Shown here piece by piece: positions 10,320 through 18,026 of a DNA stretch of 41,192 nucleotides. This DNA comes from Bradyrhizobium acaciae. Its GTDB lineage: Bacteria; Pseudomonadota; Alphaproteobacteria; Rhizobiales; Xanthobacteraceae. Location of the stretch: contig NZ_JACMYK010000062.1 of NCBI RefSeq assembly GCF_020889785.1, positions 1 through 41,192 of the forward strand, read 5' to 3'. The stretch's first letter is position 1. Every line of letters begins with the position of its first letter. A model generated the notes under the pieces. It worked only from the letters and a program-made list of their open reading frames with translations, had not been told where the DNA came from and did no database searches. Both the position numbers and the translations under genes were made by a program.

Positions 10320-10467
10320 CGCTCCCTCTCCCCGCTCTTCGCGGGGAGAGGGTAGGGGTGAGGGGCTGCTTCCACGCGTGTTGACGTTGGTGAGACCTGT
10401 ACCCCCTCACCCGGATTGCATCTTGCGATGCAATCCGACCTCTCCCCGCAAGCGGGGCGAGGTGAAG
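10320..10467. repeat. Palindromic repeat, family D, inside the ABC operon
   Basis: A set of nested hairpins: CTCTCCCCGCTCTTCGCGGGGAGAG in one arm (CTCTCCCCGC and GCGGGGAGAG around TCTTC), GGGGTGAGGGG matched by CCCCCTCACCC, GGATTGCATC paired with GATGCAATCC, and CTCTCCCCGCAAGCGGGG at the far end. It occupies nearly all of the spacer between binding-protein and permease genes. Confidence 0.8.
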
Positions 10468-10497
10468 AACGATCGTGCGACTGACGCTCGGCATAAC

Positions 10498-11562
10498 TCA
10501 CACCCGAAACAGCCGCGCATAGCGCGTCTTGATCTCTTCGGTCATCGCCTCCACGCCAGCCGGATCCTCCTTCATCAGCTTGATGTCGGCGAGCTTGCGC
10601 CGGCCGGCCTTCGGCTGCACCTGCGCGTGCAGCGAATATTGGCCGGTGAAGTCGACGAAGAATTGCTGGGTCTCGCGGGTGTGCAGCCAGGCCTGGAACA
10701 GCTTTGCGGCGTTCGGATGCGGCGCTGTTGCGAAGATGCCGGTCGGACCCGAGATCGTCGGCGTGCCTTCGGCCGGATAGACCGGCTCGACCGGTTGTCC
10801 GGCCTCCTTCAGCAGCACGATGCCGTATTCATTGCCGTCAGCCATCACGGCGCGCTCGCCGAGCGAAAGCTTCTTCGGCGGATCGGTCGAGGATTGCACC
10901 AGCATCACGCGCTGCTTGGATAGTTTCTCCAGATACGACCAGCCGAGCTCGCGCACGATCTGGAACGTGGTGGTCATGATGGTGCCGCTATAGGCCGGGT
11001 GGCCCTTCACCATCTTGCCGAGCCATTTGGGATCGAGCAGGTCGGCGAAGCTCTTCGGCGCATCCTCAGCCTTCACCAGATTGGTGTTGTAGGCGATCGA
11101 CGACAGCCAGAGCCGCGTGGTCACGGCCATGCCGTCCGGATCGCGATAATTGTCGGGAAAATATTTGGCGACGTCCTCGGGCACGAACGGCATCAGCCAG
11201 CCGCTCTTCTTCCAGGGAATGAAATGCGAGGCGTCGGCGCTGTTGACGACGTCGGCGGCGTGGATGTTCGAGTCGAATTCCTGCGCCACGCGCTGGAACA
11301 ACCGCTCCGAGCCGGAGCGCTCGATCTGCACGCTGATGCCGGGATAAGCCGCCTCGAACGCCTTGCCGAGCTTTTCGCCGACGGGCAGGTCCATCGACGA
11401 ATAGAACACGAGCTTGCCTTCCCTAGTCGCTGCCGCGACGAGGTCGGGCGTGATCGCGGCCGGCTCGGGCGCGGCGGCGCGCGCGGGTGCAGCGAACACC
11501 GCGCCGGCCGCAAGGGCGGCAGAGCCTGTCAGGACATCGCGTCTGGAAATTGGTTTCCGCAT
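10498..11562 (-). CDS. ABC transporter periplasmic binding protein (FbpA/AfuA-like), Tat signal
   Basis: A 354-residue type II periplasmic binding protein. The N-terminus carries a twin-arginine signal (SRRDVLTGSAALAAGAVFAA, cleavage near ARA-AAP around residue 30), so it is exported folded. EGKLVFYSSMDLPVGEKLGKAFEAAYPGI is typical of ferric-iron/phosphonate family binders. The paired tyrosines that bind ferric iron in FbpA are not evident in the expected region (DGNEYGIVLLKEAGQPVEPVYP), so iron is not certain; an organic ligand such as an aminophosphonate is possible. GGAGGG precedes the ATG. It lies 22 bases after the ATPase gene. Confidence 0.9.
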   Translation of the reverse strand: MRKPISRRDVLTGSAALAAGAVFAAPARAAAPEPAAITPDLVAAATREGKLVFYSSMDLPVGEKLGKAFEAAYPGISVQIERSGSERLFQRVAQEFDSNIHAADVVNSADASHFIPWKKSGWLMPFVPEDVAKYFPDNYRDPDGMAVTTRLWLSSIAYNTNLVKAEDAPKSFADLLDPKWLGKMVKGHPAYSGTIMTTTFQIVRELGWSYLEKLSKQRVMLVQSSTDPPKKLSLGERAVMADGNEYGIVLLKEAGQPVEPVYPAEGTPTISGPTGIFATAPHPNAAKLFQAWLHTRETQQFFVDFTGQYSLHAQVQPKAGRRKLADIKLMKEDPAGVEAMTEEIKTRYARLFRV

Positions 11563-11584
11563 CGCGTCCCTCCGTTTCTCGTTG

Positions 11585-12646
11585 TTATCGGCTGAGCGCC
11601 CGGCAGCGCTCGGGCGGCAGGGTCAGCCACACCTCGCTGCCTTTCTCGACCGCGGTTTCGGTCGGCGTGGTCACCCGCAGCGAGGTGCCGTCTGATGTTT
11701 CCACCATGTAGTCGCGGTTCATGCCGAGATAGACCTGCCGGGTCACGACGGCCTTGAGCGTGTTCGGCGCTGCCGTGGGGACGTGGGTCGAGAGCTGGAT
11801 CTCATGCTGGCGGATCGCGACCGGTGCGCTCTGGCCGGCCGTGAGCCTGGCGCCGACCACCTCGAGCGTCGTGCCGGCGAACTCGACATGGGTCGCGTCA
11901 CGCGCGGTGCCTTTGATGACGTTGGCTGCCCCGATGAAACGCGCGACGAATTCGGATTCTGGCCGCGCATAGATGTCCTCAGGCGCGCCGAGCTGGTCGA
12001 TCTTGCCGGCATTCATCACCGCGATCAGGTCGGCCGTCGTCATCGCCTCGGATTGATCGTGGGTGACGTAGACGGTGGTGTAGCGATATTCGTCGTGCAG
12101 ACGGCGGATCTCGAACCGCATCTCCTCGCGCAGATTGGCGTCGAGGTTGGACAACGGCTCGTCGAGCAGCAGCGTCTCGGGGCCGACGATCAGCGCGCGC
12201 GCCAGCGCGACGCGCTGCTGCTGGCCGCCGGAGAGCTCGCCCGGATAGCGCTGCGCCAGCGGTTCCAGCTTGGTCGTCGCCAGGATCGCGGCGAGCTTTT
12301 TCGCGATGCTGTCGCGATCCATTTTGCGCAGGCGCAGCCCGTAGACGATGTTCTCCGCCACCGTCATGTGTGGCCACAGCGCGTAGCTCTGGAAGATCAT
12401 CGACATGTTACGCTGCTCGGGCGGCAGCGTGCGCGATTTCGACGACACCACGCGGTCGCCGACGCGGATCTCGCCGTCGGATGGTTCGAGGAACCCTGCG
12501 ATCAGCCGCAGCGTCGTGGTCTTGCCGCAGCCGGAGGGCCCGAGCAGGCAGACCAGCTGGCCGTGATCGATCTTGAGGGAGACATCATCAACCGCGACAA
12601 ACGATCCAAACCGCTTGACCAGGCTATGCAATTCCACCGATGCCAA
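11585..12646 (-). CDS. ABC transporter ATP-binding protein (FbpC/PotA type)
   Basis: A 353-residue ATPase energising the importer. The Walker A is GPSGCGKTT, the signature LSGGQQQR, the Walker B LLLDEPLSNLD, and the switch histidine lies in YVTHDQSEAMT. A C-terminal TOBE-like beta domain (about 240-350) follows, as in MalK/PotA/FbpC proteins. Start is TTG at 12646 preceded by GGAGGG with good spacing; the ATG thirteen bases upstream is out of frame. It is the first gene of the importer set. The RF-type regulatory extension for iron in FbpC cannot be judged by eye. Confidence 0.92.
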   Translation of the reverse strand: MASVELHSLVKRFGSFVAVDDVSLKIDHGQLVCLLGPSGCGKTTTLRLIAGFLEPSDGEIRVGDRVVSSKSRTLPPEQRNMSMIFQSYALWPHMTVAENIVYGLRLRKMDRDSIAKKLAAILATTKLEPLAQRYPGELSGGQQQRVALARALIVGPETLLLDEPLSNLDANLREEMRFEIRRLHDEYRYTTVYVTHDQSEAMTTADLIAVMNAGKIDQLGAPEDIYARPESEFVARFIGAANVIKGTARDATHVEFAGTTLEVVGARLTAGQSAPVAIRQHEIQLSTHVPTAAPNTLKAVVTRQVYLGMNRDYMVETSDGTSLRVTTPTETAVEKGSEVWLTLPPERCRALSR

Positions 12647-12799
12647 GCGATCCCTCCATTTTATTGTGTCGCAGGGATCAGGGCCCGGCTGTTGCCGGCA
12701 GTAAAGCGGAAAATGACGAGGGCGGAAAGTGTTGCTGCATCCTCAATAAGTCTTGGCTCGTGCTCGCTGGGTCGTTCTACAAAATGAGCAACGTACAAC
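12647..12799. promoter_or_regulatory. Upstream region of the importer operon
   Basis: About 150 bases before the ATPase start, containing the expected promoter but no box I could assign with confidence. No iron-box-like palindrome stood out. Confidence 0.2.
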
Positions 12800-12886
12800 C
12801 GTCATTGCGAGGAGCGATAGCGGCGAAGCAATCCATCGCTCCACTTGCGCGGAACCATGGATTGCTTCGCTTCGCTCGCAATGACG
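12800..12886. repeat. Palindromic repeat, family C copy 2
   Basis: A shorter copy of the element at 8447: CGTCATTGCGAGGAGCGA and CGAAGCAATCCATCG on the left, ATGGATTGCTTCGC and CTCGCAATGACG on the right. It lies just beyond the aminotransferase stop codon on the minus strand and may shape that mRNA 3' end. Confidence 0.8.
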
Positions 12887-12901
12887 TGGAGGCGCCGTCC
12901 G

Positions 12902-14086
12902 CTACGCCTTCACGTTCTCGCCGAGCCACTGGATGGCGGCGTCGGCGCCGGCCTTGCCGTGCGGGATGTTCAGCGCGGTCAGCGCGACCTCGACGACGCC
13001 GAGCGTGCCGAGGATCATCGGTGCGTTGACGTGGCCCATATGCGCGATGCGGAAGGCCTGGCCTTGCAGGTCGCCGATGCCGGTGCCGAGCACCACGCCG
13101 CATTTCTCCTTGGCATAGCGCTGGATCGCGGCGGGGTCGGCGCCCTTCACGGTCACGGTCGTCACGGTGTTGGAGCGCTCGGCCGGTTCGGCGATGTTGA
13201 AGCCGAGCACCTGGCCTTCGCCCCAGACGGCAACCGCGCGGCGCACGGCCTCGCCGAGCAGCCGGTGCCGCTCGAAGGCATTCTCCAGCCCTTCGGCGTG
13301 CAGCATGTTGATCGCCTCGCGCAGTGCGAACAACAGGTGCACCGGCGCGGTGCCGGCATATTTGCGGTAGTGTTCCGAGCCTTCCCGCTCGGTCCAGTCC
13401 CAATACGGCGTGCGCAGATCGGCCTTCTTGTGCGCGTCCCAGGCGCGGTCGCTGGCGGCGACGAAGCCGAGGCCGGGCGGCGTCATCAGGCCCTTCTGCG
13501 AGCCGGACATCGCGACGTCGACGTACCATTTGTCCATCTCGAACGGCATGCAGCCGAGCGAGGCCACGGTGTCGACCATGAACAGCGCGGGATGGCCGGC
13601 GGCCTTGATCGCCCTGCCGATCGCTTCGATGTCGTTATAGGCGCCCGACGCGGTGTCGACCTGCACGGCGAGGATCGCCTTGATCGTGTGCTCCTTGTCG
13701 CGGCGCAGCCGCTCCTCGACCTCGGCCGGGCGGATCGCGCGGCGCCAGTCGCCCTTCAGCACCTCGACATCGGCGCCCATCGCGGCCGCTGCCTGGCCCC
13801 AGCCGATCGCGAAGCGGCCACTTTCGAGCACCAGCACCTTGTCGCCGCGCGACAGCACGTTGGAGAGCGTCGCCTCCCAGGCGCCGTGGCCGTTGGAGAT
13901 GTAAATGTAGGACTTGCCCTTGGTGGCGAACAGGTTCGAGAGGTCGCGCAGCAGGCTTTCGGTCAGTTCGACCATCTCGCTGGAGTAGATGTCGAGCGCC
14001 GGGCGATGCATCGCCTGCAGCACCTGATCAGGCATCGTGGTGGGCCCGGGGATGGCCAGAAATTCCCGGCCCGCGCGAACGGTCAT
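12902..14086 (-). CDS. Class V aminotransferase (alanine/serine-glyoxylate type)
   Basis: A 394-residue PLP-dependent enzyme of fold type I. The start MTVRAGREFLAIPGPTTMPD is typical for the family. SNGHGAWEATLSNVLSRGD binds the cofactor phosphate, D172 (VDTVASLG) pairs with the pyridine nitrogen and K198 (SGSQKGLMTPPGLG) is the Schiff-base lysine. Alanine-glyoxylate or serine-glyoxylate aminotransferase is most likely; 2-aminoethylphosphonate transaminase (PhnW) belongs to the same class and is an alternative. ATG at 14086 has AGGA upstream; a longer frame to 14200 enters the repeat remnant and is rejected. It lies upstream of the FbpABC-like importer on the same strand, separated by a repeat. 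Confidence 0.88.
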   Translation of the reverse strand: MTVRAGREFLAIPGPTTMPDQVLQAMHRPALDIYSSEMVELTESLLRDLSNLFATKGKSYIYISNGHGAWEATLSNVLSRGDKVLVLESGRFAIGWGQAAAAMGADVEVLKGDWRRAIRPAEVEERLRRDKEHTIKAILAVQVDTASGAYNDIEAIGRAIKAAGHPALFMVDTVASLGCMPFEMDKWYVDVAMSGSQKGLMTPPGLGFVAASDRAWDAHKKADLRTPYWDWTEREGSEHYRKYAGTAPVHLLFALREAINMLHAEGLENAFERHRLLGEAVRRAVAVWGEGQVLGFNIAEPAERSNTVTTVTVKGADPAAIQRYAKEKCGVVLGTGIGDLQGQAFRIAHMGHVNAPMILGTLGVVEVALTALNIPHGKAGADAAIQWLGENVKA

Positions 14087-14165
14087 CGTCCTGTTCCTTT
14101 TGGGTAAAGCGCGCAAATCATGCGTGTGAGGGGTCAAGCACCGAGGATATTCCATCACGGCTCGG

Positions 14166-14192
14166 ATTGCGAGCAGGCCGAAGCAATCCAGC
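14166..14192. repeat. Family C repeat remnant
   Basis: ATTGCGAGCAGGCCGAAGCA then ATCCAGCG resembles the left arm of the elements at 8447 and 12800. The right arm is absent, so it looks like a decayed half copy. Confidence 0.55.
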
Positions 14193-14221
14193 GTTTCCAA
14201 AAGCGCGGAGCACAGCCAGCC

Positions 14222-15052
14222 TCATTTGTCGATGGTCTCGACCACTGCGCGCCAGATCTGGTCCTTGAACTGGGTCGCGGCAGGGCTCGGGATTTGCTCG
14301 ACGGTGCCGTGGTTCTTGGCGCAGGCCTCGACCAGCCGCAGCACCCAGATTTCGCCGTCGGTGTAGTAGAGGTCGCCGCCGCCATTGTGTCCGTTGAAGG
14401 TCGGGCCGATGCCGGTGACCTGGTATTTCGCGGTGACCATGCCGGCGGACTCGAGGTCGGTGGCGAGCAGCGCGCGTTCGGCGTCGAGGTCGGCCGCGAT
14501 GTGATGCGTCACCGCGCCGGTGTAGTGGCTGACGCCGACGCTGCGGTCGAGCGTCGCAGCACCAAGCCACACCGGGCGCTTCTCCTGGCCCTGGTCGAGC
14601 ACCCGCCAGAACCGGACATGGTTGCGTCGATCCGCGCTCGATCCGACCGGCCGCTCGAAGGCGAGGTCCTCGCGACGGTCGAGATAGAACAGGTTGCTCA
14701 CCGGCGCATCCTTATAGGGACGATCGAGCAGCACGGAGCCGACGATCTCGATCGAGGATTTCAGCGTGACCGGATCGGCCGGAAACCAGCCGGCCTCGTG
14801 CATGGCGCAGACCACGTCCTTGGTGTCGCCGATCAGCCCGACATTCATGGGATCGCCGGGAATGCCCTGCGCGGTCCGCGTCACCATCGGCAGATTGGCC
14901 AGGCCCTTCTGGTGTTCGTAGTGCGTCCACAGCGCCGGCAGCACCAGATAGGCCGCGATCAGGTAGGTCGCCAGCACGAACAGCAGCAGCTGCAGATAGC
15001 GCAGGCGCTTGCGACGGCGTGCCGCAGGCGGAATGGTCTCGACATCGGTCAC
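14222..15052 (-). CDS. LssY C-terminal domain protein, membrane anchored
   Basis: A 276-residue protein with one N-terminal membrane helix (about 18-41, LRYLQLLLFVLATYLIAAYLVL) after a basic stretch, so the bulk probably lies in the periplasm. Residues about 64-264 match my knowledge of the LssY C-terminal family: GDPMNVGLIGDTKDVVCAMHEAGW, FPADPVTLKSS, RNHVRFWRV, PVWLGAATLDRSVGVS, HHIAADLDAER and NGHNGGGDLYYTDGE. In Legionella LssY this domain follows a phosphatase-like membrane region; here it stands alone. Its biochemical role is unknown. The start is GTG at 15052 with GGAAGG upstream. It begins 34 bases after the SNase-like gene and is very likely co-transcribed with it. Confidence 0.78.
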   Translation of the reverse strand: MTDVETIPPAARRRKRLRYLQLLLFVLATYLIAAYLVLPALWTHYEHQKGLANLPMVTRTAQGIPGDPMNVGLIGDTKDVVCAMHEAGWFPADPVTLKSSIEIVGSVLLDRPYKDAPVSNLFYLDRREDLAFERPVGSSADRRNHVRFWRVLDQGQEKRPVWLGAATLDRSVGVSHYTGAVTHHIAADLDAERALLATDLESAGMVTAKYQVTGIGPTFNGHNGGGDLYYTDGEIWVLRLVEACAKNHGTVEQIPSPAATQFKDQIWRAVVETIDK

Positions 15053-15086
15053 GGCACACGCCTTCCGGATCAGGGCGTCACGCGCC

Positions 15087-15812
15087 TCAACGCCGCGTCT
15101 CGCGGCAGCCGGCGGCCTCGGCTTCCTCGACCGAGCAGAACCAGCGCGTGCCCTTGCTGATCTTCATCTCGATCTTGGCGTACCAGCGGCTGGTCGGCTG
15201 GTGAAAGATGCATTCGCCGGAGCGGTTGACGTTGCCCTTGATGGTGCAGTCGGGCGAGGGCGCAACTGGACCCGAGGCGGACGCGAGCAGGATCGAGTGC
15301 GCACTCTCCGGCACCTTCGCGGCGCCGAGCACGGCGGTCTTCTTGTTGCGCACGCGCCAATCCCACGGCGCGATGAACGCGCCCTGCCACATCCCGGCTT
15401 TTGCCTCGCGCGCCGCTTTCTCGTCCGGCTCGTAGTCATGCGAGATGCGGGTGAAAGCCAGCGCCCAGCCATTGCTGACCATCCACTTCTGGATGTCCTC
15501 ACCATCGACCTCGCAGCGCGCAATGGTGCGACCGCGGCGATCGACCGAGCGGGCGTGGCAGGTCCAGCTCCTGTTGCCGGCATGCTTGATCAGCTCGTCG
15601 CGCGCGGCGACGCCGCAGGTCCAGCGCTCGCCCTTGGTGTTGAGACAGAGCTGGTCGGTCGACGGCGCGTCGATGCCGCCGAGCCGGATCTTGACGCTGC
15701 CGATCATGACCTGGTCGCCGTCGCGGATCTTCGGCACGCCGGTGATGTCGGCGGCGACAGCCAGCGTCGGCAGCGACAGCAGCAGGCCAGCAGTGAGCAG
15801 CGTCTTCAGCAT
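15087..15812 (-). CDS. Secreted SNase-like (thermonuclease family) protein, altered catalytic site
   Basis: A 241-residue protein with a Sec signal peptide (about 1-20, cleaved at AVA-AD). The SNase domain spans about 25-155: IRLGGIDAPSTDQ corresponds to the RxxxxDxPE core, DRRGRTIARCEVDG to the second arginine strand and AAREAKAGMWQG to the usual closing motif. R43, D48 and R95 fit, but the catalytic glutamate position is S51, so nuclease activity is doubtful. A C-terminal module (about 189-239: CTIKGNVNRSGE, IFHQPTSRWY, RWFCSVEEAEAAGCR) is the cysteine/Trp-rich unit often attached to SNase proteins. It is upstream of the LssY-type gene on the same strand. Confidence 0.85.
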   Translation of the reverse strand: MLKTLLTAGLLLSLPTLAVAADITGVPKIRDGDQVMIGSVKIRLGGIDAPSTDQLCLNTKGERWTCGVAARDELIKHAGNRSWTCHARSVDRRGRTIARCEVDGEDIQKWMVSNGWALAFTRISHDYEPDEKAAREAKAGMWQGAFIAPWDWRVRNKKTAVLGAAKVPESAHSILLASASGPVAPSPDCTIKGNVNRSGECIFHQPTSRWYAKIEMKISKGTRWFCSVEEAEAAGCRETRR

Positions 15813-15913
15813 CGGCGTTCCCGGCCAGGGTTTTTCGTTGTCTCGAAGTCAGTGCCCAAGGATTTTGCGGGCAATTGGGCAACCGTGCCAGTGGTGTTCT
15901 GTTTCCGCCAGTG

Positions 15914-17668
15914 TCAACTTCGCGTCATCCTTGACGCCGCGGCCATTCGTCGCTTCGCAAGCGCGAGAGCCATCAGCACGAACGCTGACGTCACCTCAGG
16001 CCCGCCGACCAGGATGCGCGTCGGCGTCTTCATCTTGTTCCACTCATAGGCCTTGTAAGGTCCCTTGCGGCCGCCCTCGCCGAGGCCCTGTACGATGCAG
16101 TGCAGCGCCGGCGTGAAGCTCGAGACCTCGGCGCCAAGATGCGCCAGCGCCATCAGCGCGAGCGCGGCGTCGAACGGGTTCATCTCATGCGCGATCAGTT
16201 CGCCCTCGACGTAGCCGAGCACGCGGGCGCGGATCAGCGCAAACACGTTGCCGGGATCGATGATGCGCTGCGCCGCCAGCGGCAACGCGATGAAGGCGGC
16301 GTAGCAGCGGCCGAAATAGGCCGAATAAAGTTCGGGCAGATAATAGATATGCGAGCGCGGATTCCTGAACGCGCCGCTTTCGACCAGGTTCTTCTGGAAC
16401 GCGATGATGCGATGCACTGTCTCCAGCCGCTGCGGCGTCTCGATGATCTGCCAGCGGGCGAGGTTGCGGAACGAGACCTCGAGGATGTCGAGGTTCAGCG
16501 TCGGATCGAGGTCGTTGCCATAGGGCCGCTCGCCCTCGAGATTGTCGATCCAGGTGACGACGCCGCCTTCATAGTCGATGTTGTCGTTGAGCGGCACGGT
16601 GACGCGCGGCTCGTTGGCGCCGGCGCGCACCTGATAGCCGCGGTAGAAATCGAGCAGCGGCTGCTCGAGGATCGGATCGTCGGAGCCGGCTTGGGTTGCG
16701 GCCGAGAACGAGCACGCCGTGGTGTCGCAGTCGGGCACATAGATGCCGAAGCCGAGGTCCTGCTTGATCTGGGCGAAGAAGCGCGAGAAGCGCGGATGCC
16801 GTCCCGGCGCCAGCGCGGTGATGACCTTCACGACGGAGCCGTCATGCGACGGCACCTCCTCGGCGCTGGTCTTCAGACAAAACTCCACCATCTCCGCAGT
16901 CGCGCGCCGCGCGGTATCGGCCTGATCCGGCGACGCCAGCCCGGTCTCGACAAAGCTGAGCAGCGCCTCGGTGAAGAACGCGTCGTAATAGGCCGAGCGG
17001 TGGCGGATCTGCACCGGCTCCCACATCGGCTCGGCGATGCCGTGCCACGGCGGGTTGATCAGCGCACGCGCCGGCGAATGCGCGATGAAGATCCGCGCCA
17101 GGTTGAACAGCAGCGTCGAGTTCTTGTAGCCGCGTGCGTTGAGGCCGGTCAGCGCCATCAGCATCTCGCGCCCGCCGACATCTGCATCGCCGATCAGATT
17201 GAACGCGGCGTAGGTCGGTATGAAGCCGTTTTTGCCGAACGAGCGCAGCAGATGCGTCCCCGTGGTGCGGATGACGCGGTCGATCTCGGCCATCTCGGGC
17301 GGTCGCGCCGGCGCGGTTGCTGCCGGCGGGGCAGGGTGGCGCACGCCGATGCCGTCCATCAGGTCGGCGACGGGCGCGCCGATCGCCGCCCAATCCGGTG
17401 TCTCGACGTCACGCGCCTGGGTCAACGCCGCGCGCAGGCAAGCAAGCCGGTCGGGGTCCTTCAGCGCAGGCAGGCCGGTGCGGCGGAGCAGCGCGCGCAG
17501 CGGCGGATTGCCGAGCGCGGTCCGGTAAAATTTTCCGAGATGGGCATCGCCCCCGCGATAGGCCTGCAAAACGGGGTCGCAGACCTCGTAAAGCGACGGA
17601 CCGTCCTTTTTGGCGGTCAGCGCCCGGCACACGGTACCGGCGATCTCGTGAAGGCCCAAGAAGCTCAA
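15914..17668 (-). CDS. Helical protein with a DxDTTA motif, terpene-cyclase-like (function unproven)
   Basis: A 584-residue, largely helical protein without signal peptide. The centre reads GFGIYVPDCDTTACSFSAAT, placing D313-C314-D315-T316-T317-A318 where class II terpene cyclases carry DxDDTA; a DxDTT variant is known from the bacterial drimenol-synthase type. Downstream, VVTWID (371-375) and NDLDPTLNLDILEVSFRNL (385-403) resemble the tryptophan and N-x-x-x-L segments of alpha-alpha toroid prenyltransferase/squalene-cyclase proteins, and the C-terminus (MNPFDAALALMALAHLGA, YEWNKMKTPTRILVGGPEVTSAFVLMALAL) looks like further toroid helices. The start is TTG at 17668 with AAGGGG upstream. Its neighbours are not terpene genes. 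A plain structural role remains possible. Confidence 0.6.
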   Translation of the reverse strand: MSFLGLHEIAGTVCRALTAKKDGPSLYEVCDPVLQAYRGGDAHLGKFYRTALGNPPLRALLRRTGLPALKDPDRLACLRAALTQARDVETPDWAAIGAPVADLMDGIGVRHPAPPAATAPARPPEMAEIDRVIRTTGTHLLRSFGKNGFIPTYAAFNLIGDADVGGREMLMALTGLNARGYKNSTLLFNLARIFIAHSPARALINPPWHGIAEPMWEPVQIRHRSAYYDAFFTEALLSFVETGLASPDQADTARRATAEMVEFCLKTSAEEVPSHDGSVVKVITALAPGRHPRFSRFFAQIKQDLGFGIYVPDCDTTACSFSAATQAGSDDPILEQPLLDFYRGYQVRAGANEPRVTVPLNDNIDYEGGVVTWIDNLEGERPYGNDLDPTLNLDILEVSFRNLARWQIIETPQRLETVHRIIAFQKNLVESGAFRNPRSHIYYLPELYSAYFGRCYAAFIALPLAAQRIIDPGNVFALIRARVLGYVEGELIAHEMNPFDAALALMALAHLGAEVSSFTPALHCIVQGLGEGGRKGPYKAYEWNKMKTPTRILVGGPEVTSAFVLMALALAKRRMAAASRMTRS

Positions 17669-17673
17669 AGCAT

Positions 17674-18026
17674 CCCCTTCTCAAGGAACCGGTTAACGCC
17701 GCCGCCCGGCGGTGTTTCCCCCGGTCCTCCCCCAGACTCGCAAGCCTTTGGAAAGCTACATGAATCGGTGTGAAACACAAATGTGACGGAGGTCACGTAA
17801 CGGGATTTTAACGGCGTCAATGGCCTGTGCCGGGCGGCAGCATGCGCCAAACCGGGTTGCCCCGGCCGTCCGTCCGGGTTAAGGGAGTGTTTGTTGCGGC
17901 GCCGCAAATTGAGATCAATCGACGGCACACACAGCTCAACCCCATTAAACCGACGGCCACTGACGCGTTTACCCGGCGCGATTTCGTTCGAGCGTTATCG
18001 GGAAAAGGATTGGGATTAGGAACGCC
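17674..18026. promoter_or_regulatory. Divergent regulatory region
   Basis: About 350 bases between the DxDTTA gene (minus) and the caspase-like gene (plus). It holds the CRP-like palindrome at 17782-17797, a GTGT-GAA-ACAC element just beside it (17769-17779), and a GC-rich stretch towards 18026. A 67-codon frame on the plus strand (17827-18030) has no family features and is not called. Confidence 0.45.
17782..17797. promoter_or_regulatory. CRP-like operator candidate
   Basis: TGTGA-CGGAGG-TCACG matches the CRP consensus TGTGA-N6-TCACA at nine of ten half-site positions. It lies 114 bases before the TTG start at 17668 and 229 before the ATG at 18027. Read on the other strand it is CGTGACCTCCGTCACA, which differs from the site before the CRP-like gene (27086) at only three of sixteen positions. 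Confidence 0.55.

Noticed and set aside
8409..10355. A 648-codon plus-strand frame across the repeat and the permease
   Set aside because: It runs through the family C repeat and antisense to a clear twelve-helix permease.
14087..14200. N-terminal extension of the aminotransferase
   Set aside because: The extra 38 residues come partly from a repeat remnant and lack a ribosome site; the family start is MTVRAGREFL at 14086.
16100..17773. A 557-codon frame opposite the DxDTTA gene
   Set aside because: Low-complexity Arg/Ala composition and no ribosome site; the minus-strand product shows coherent motifs and helices instead.
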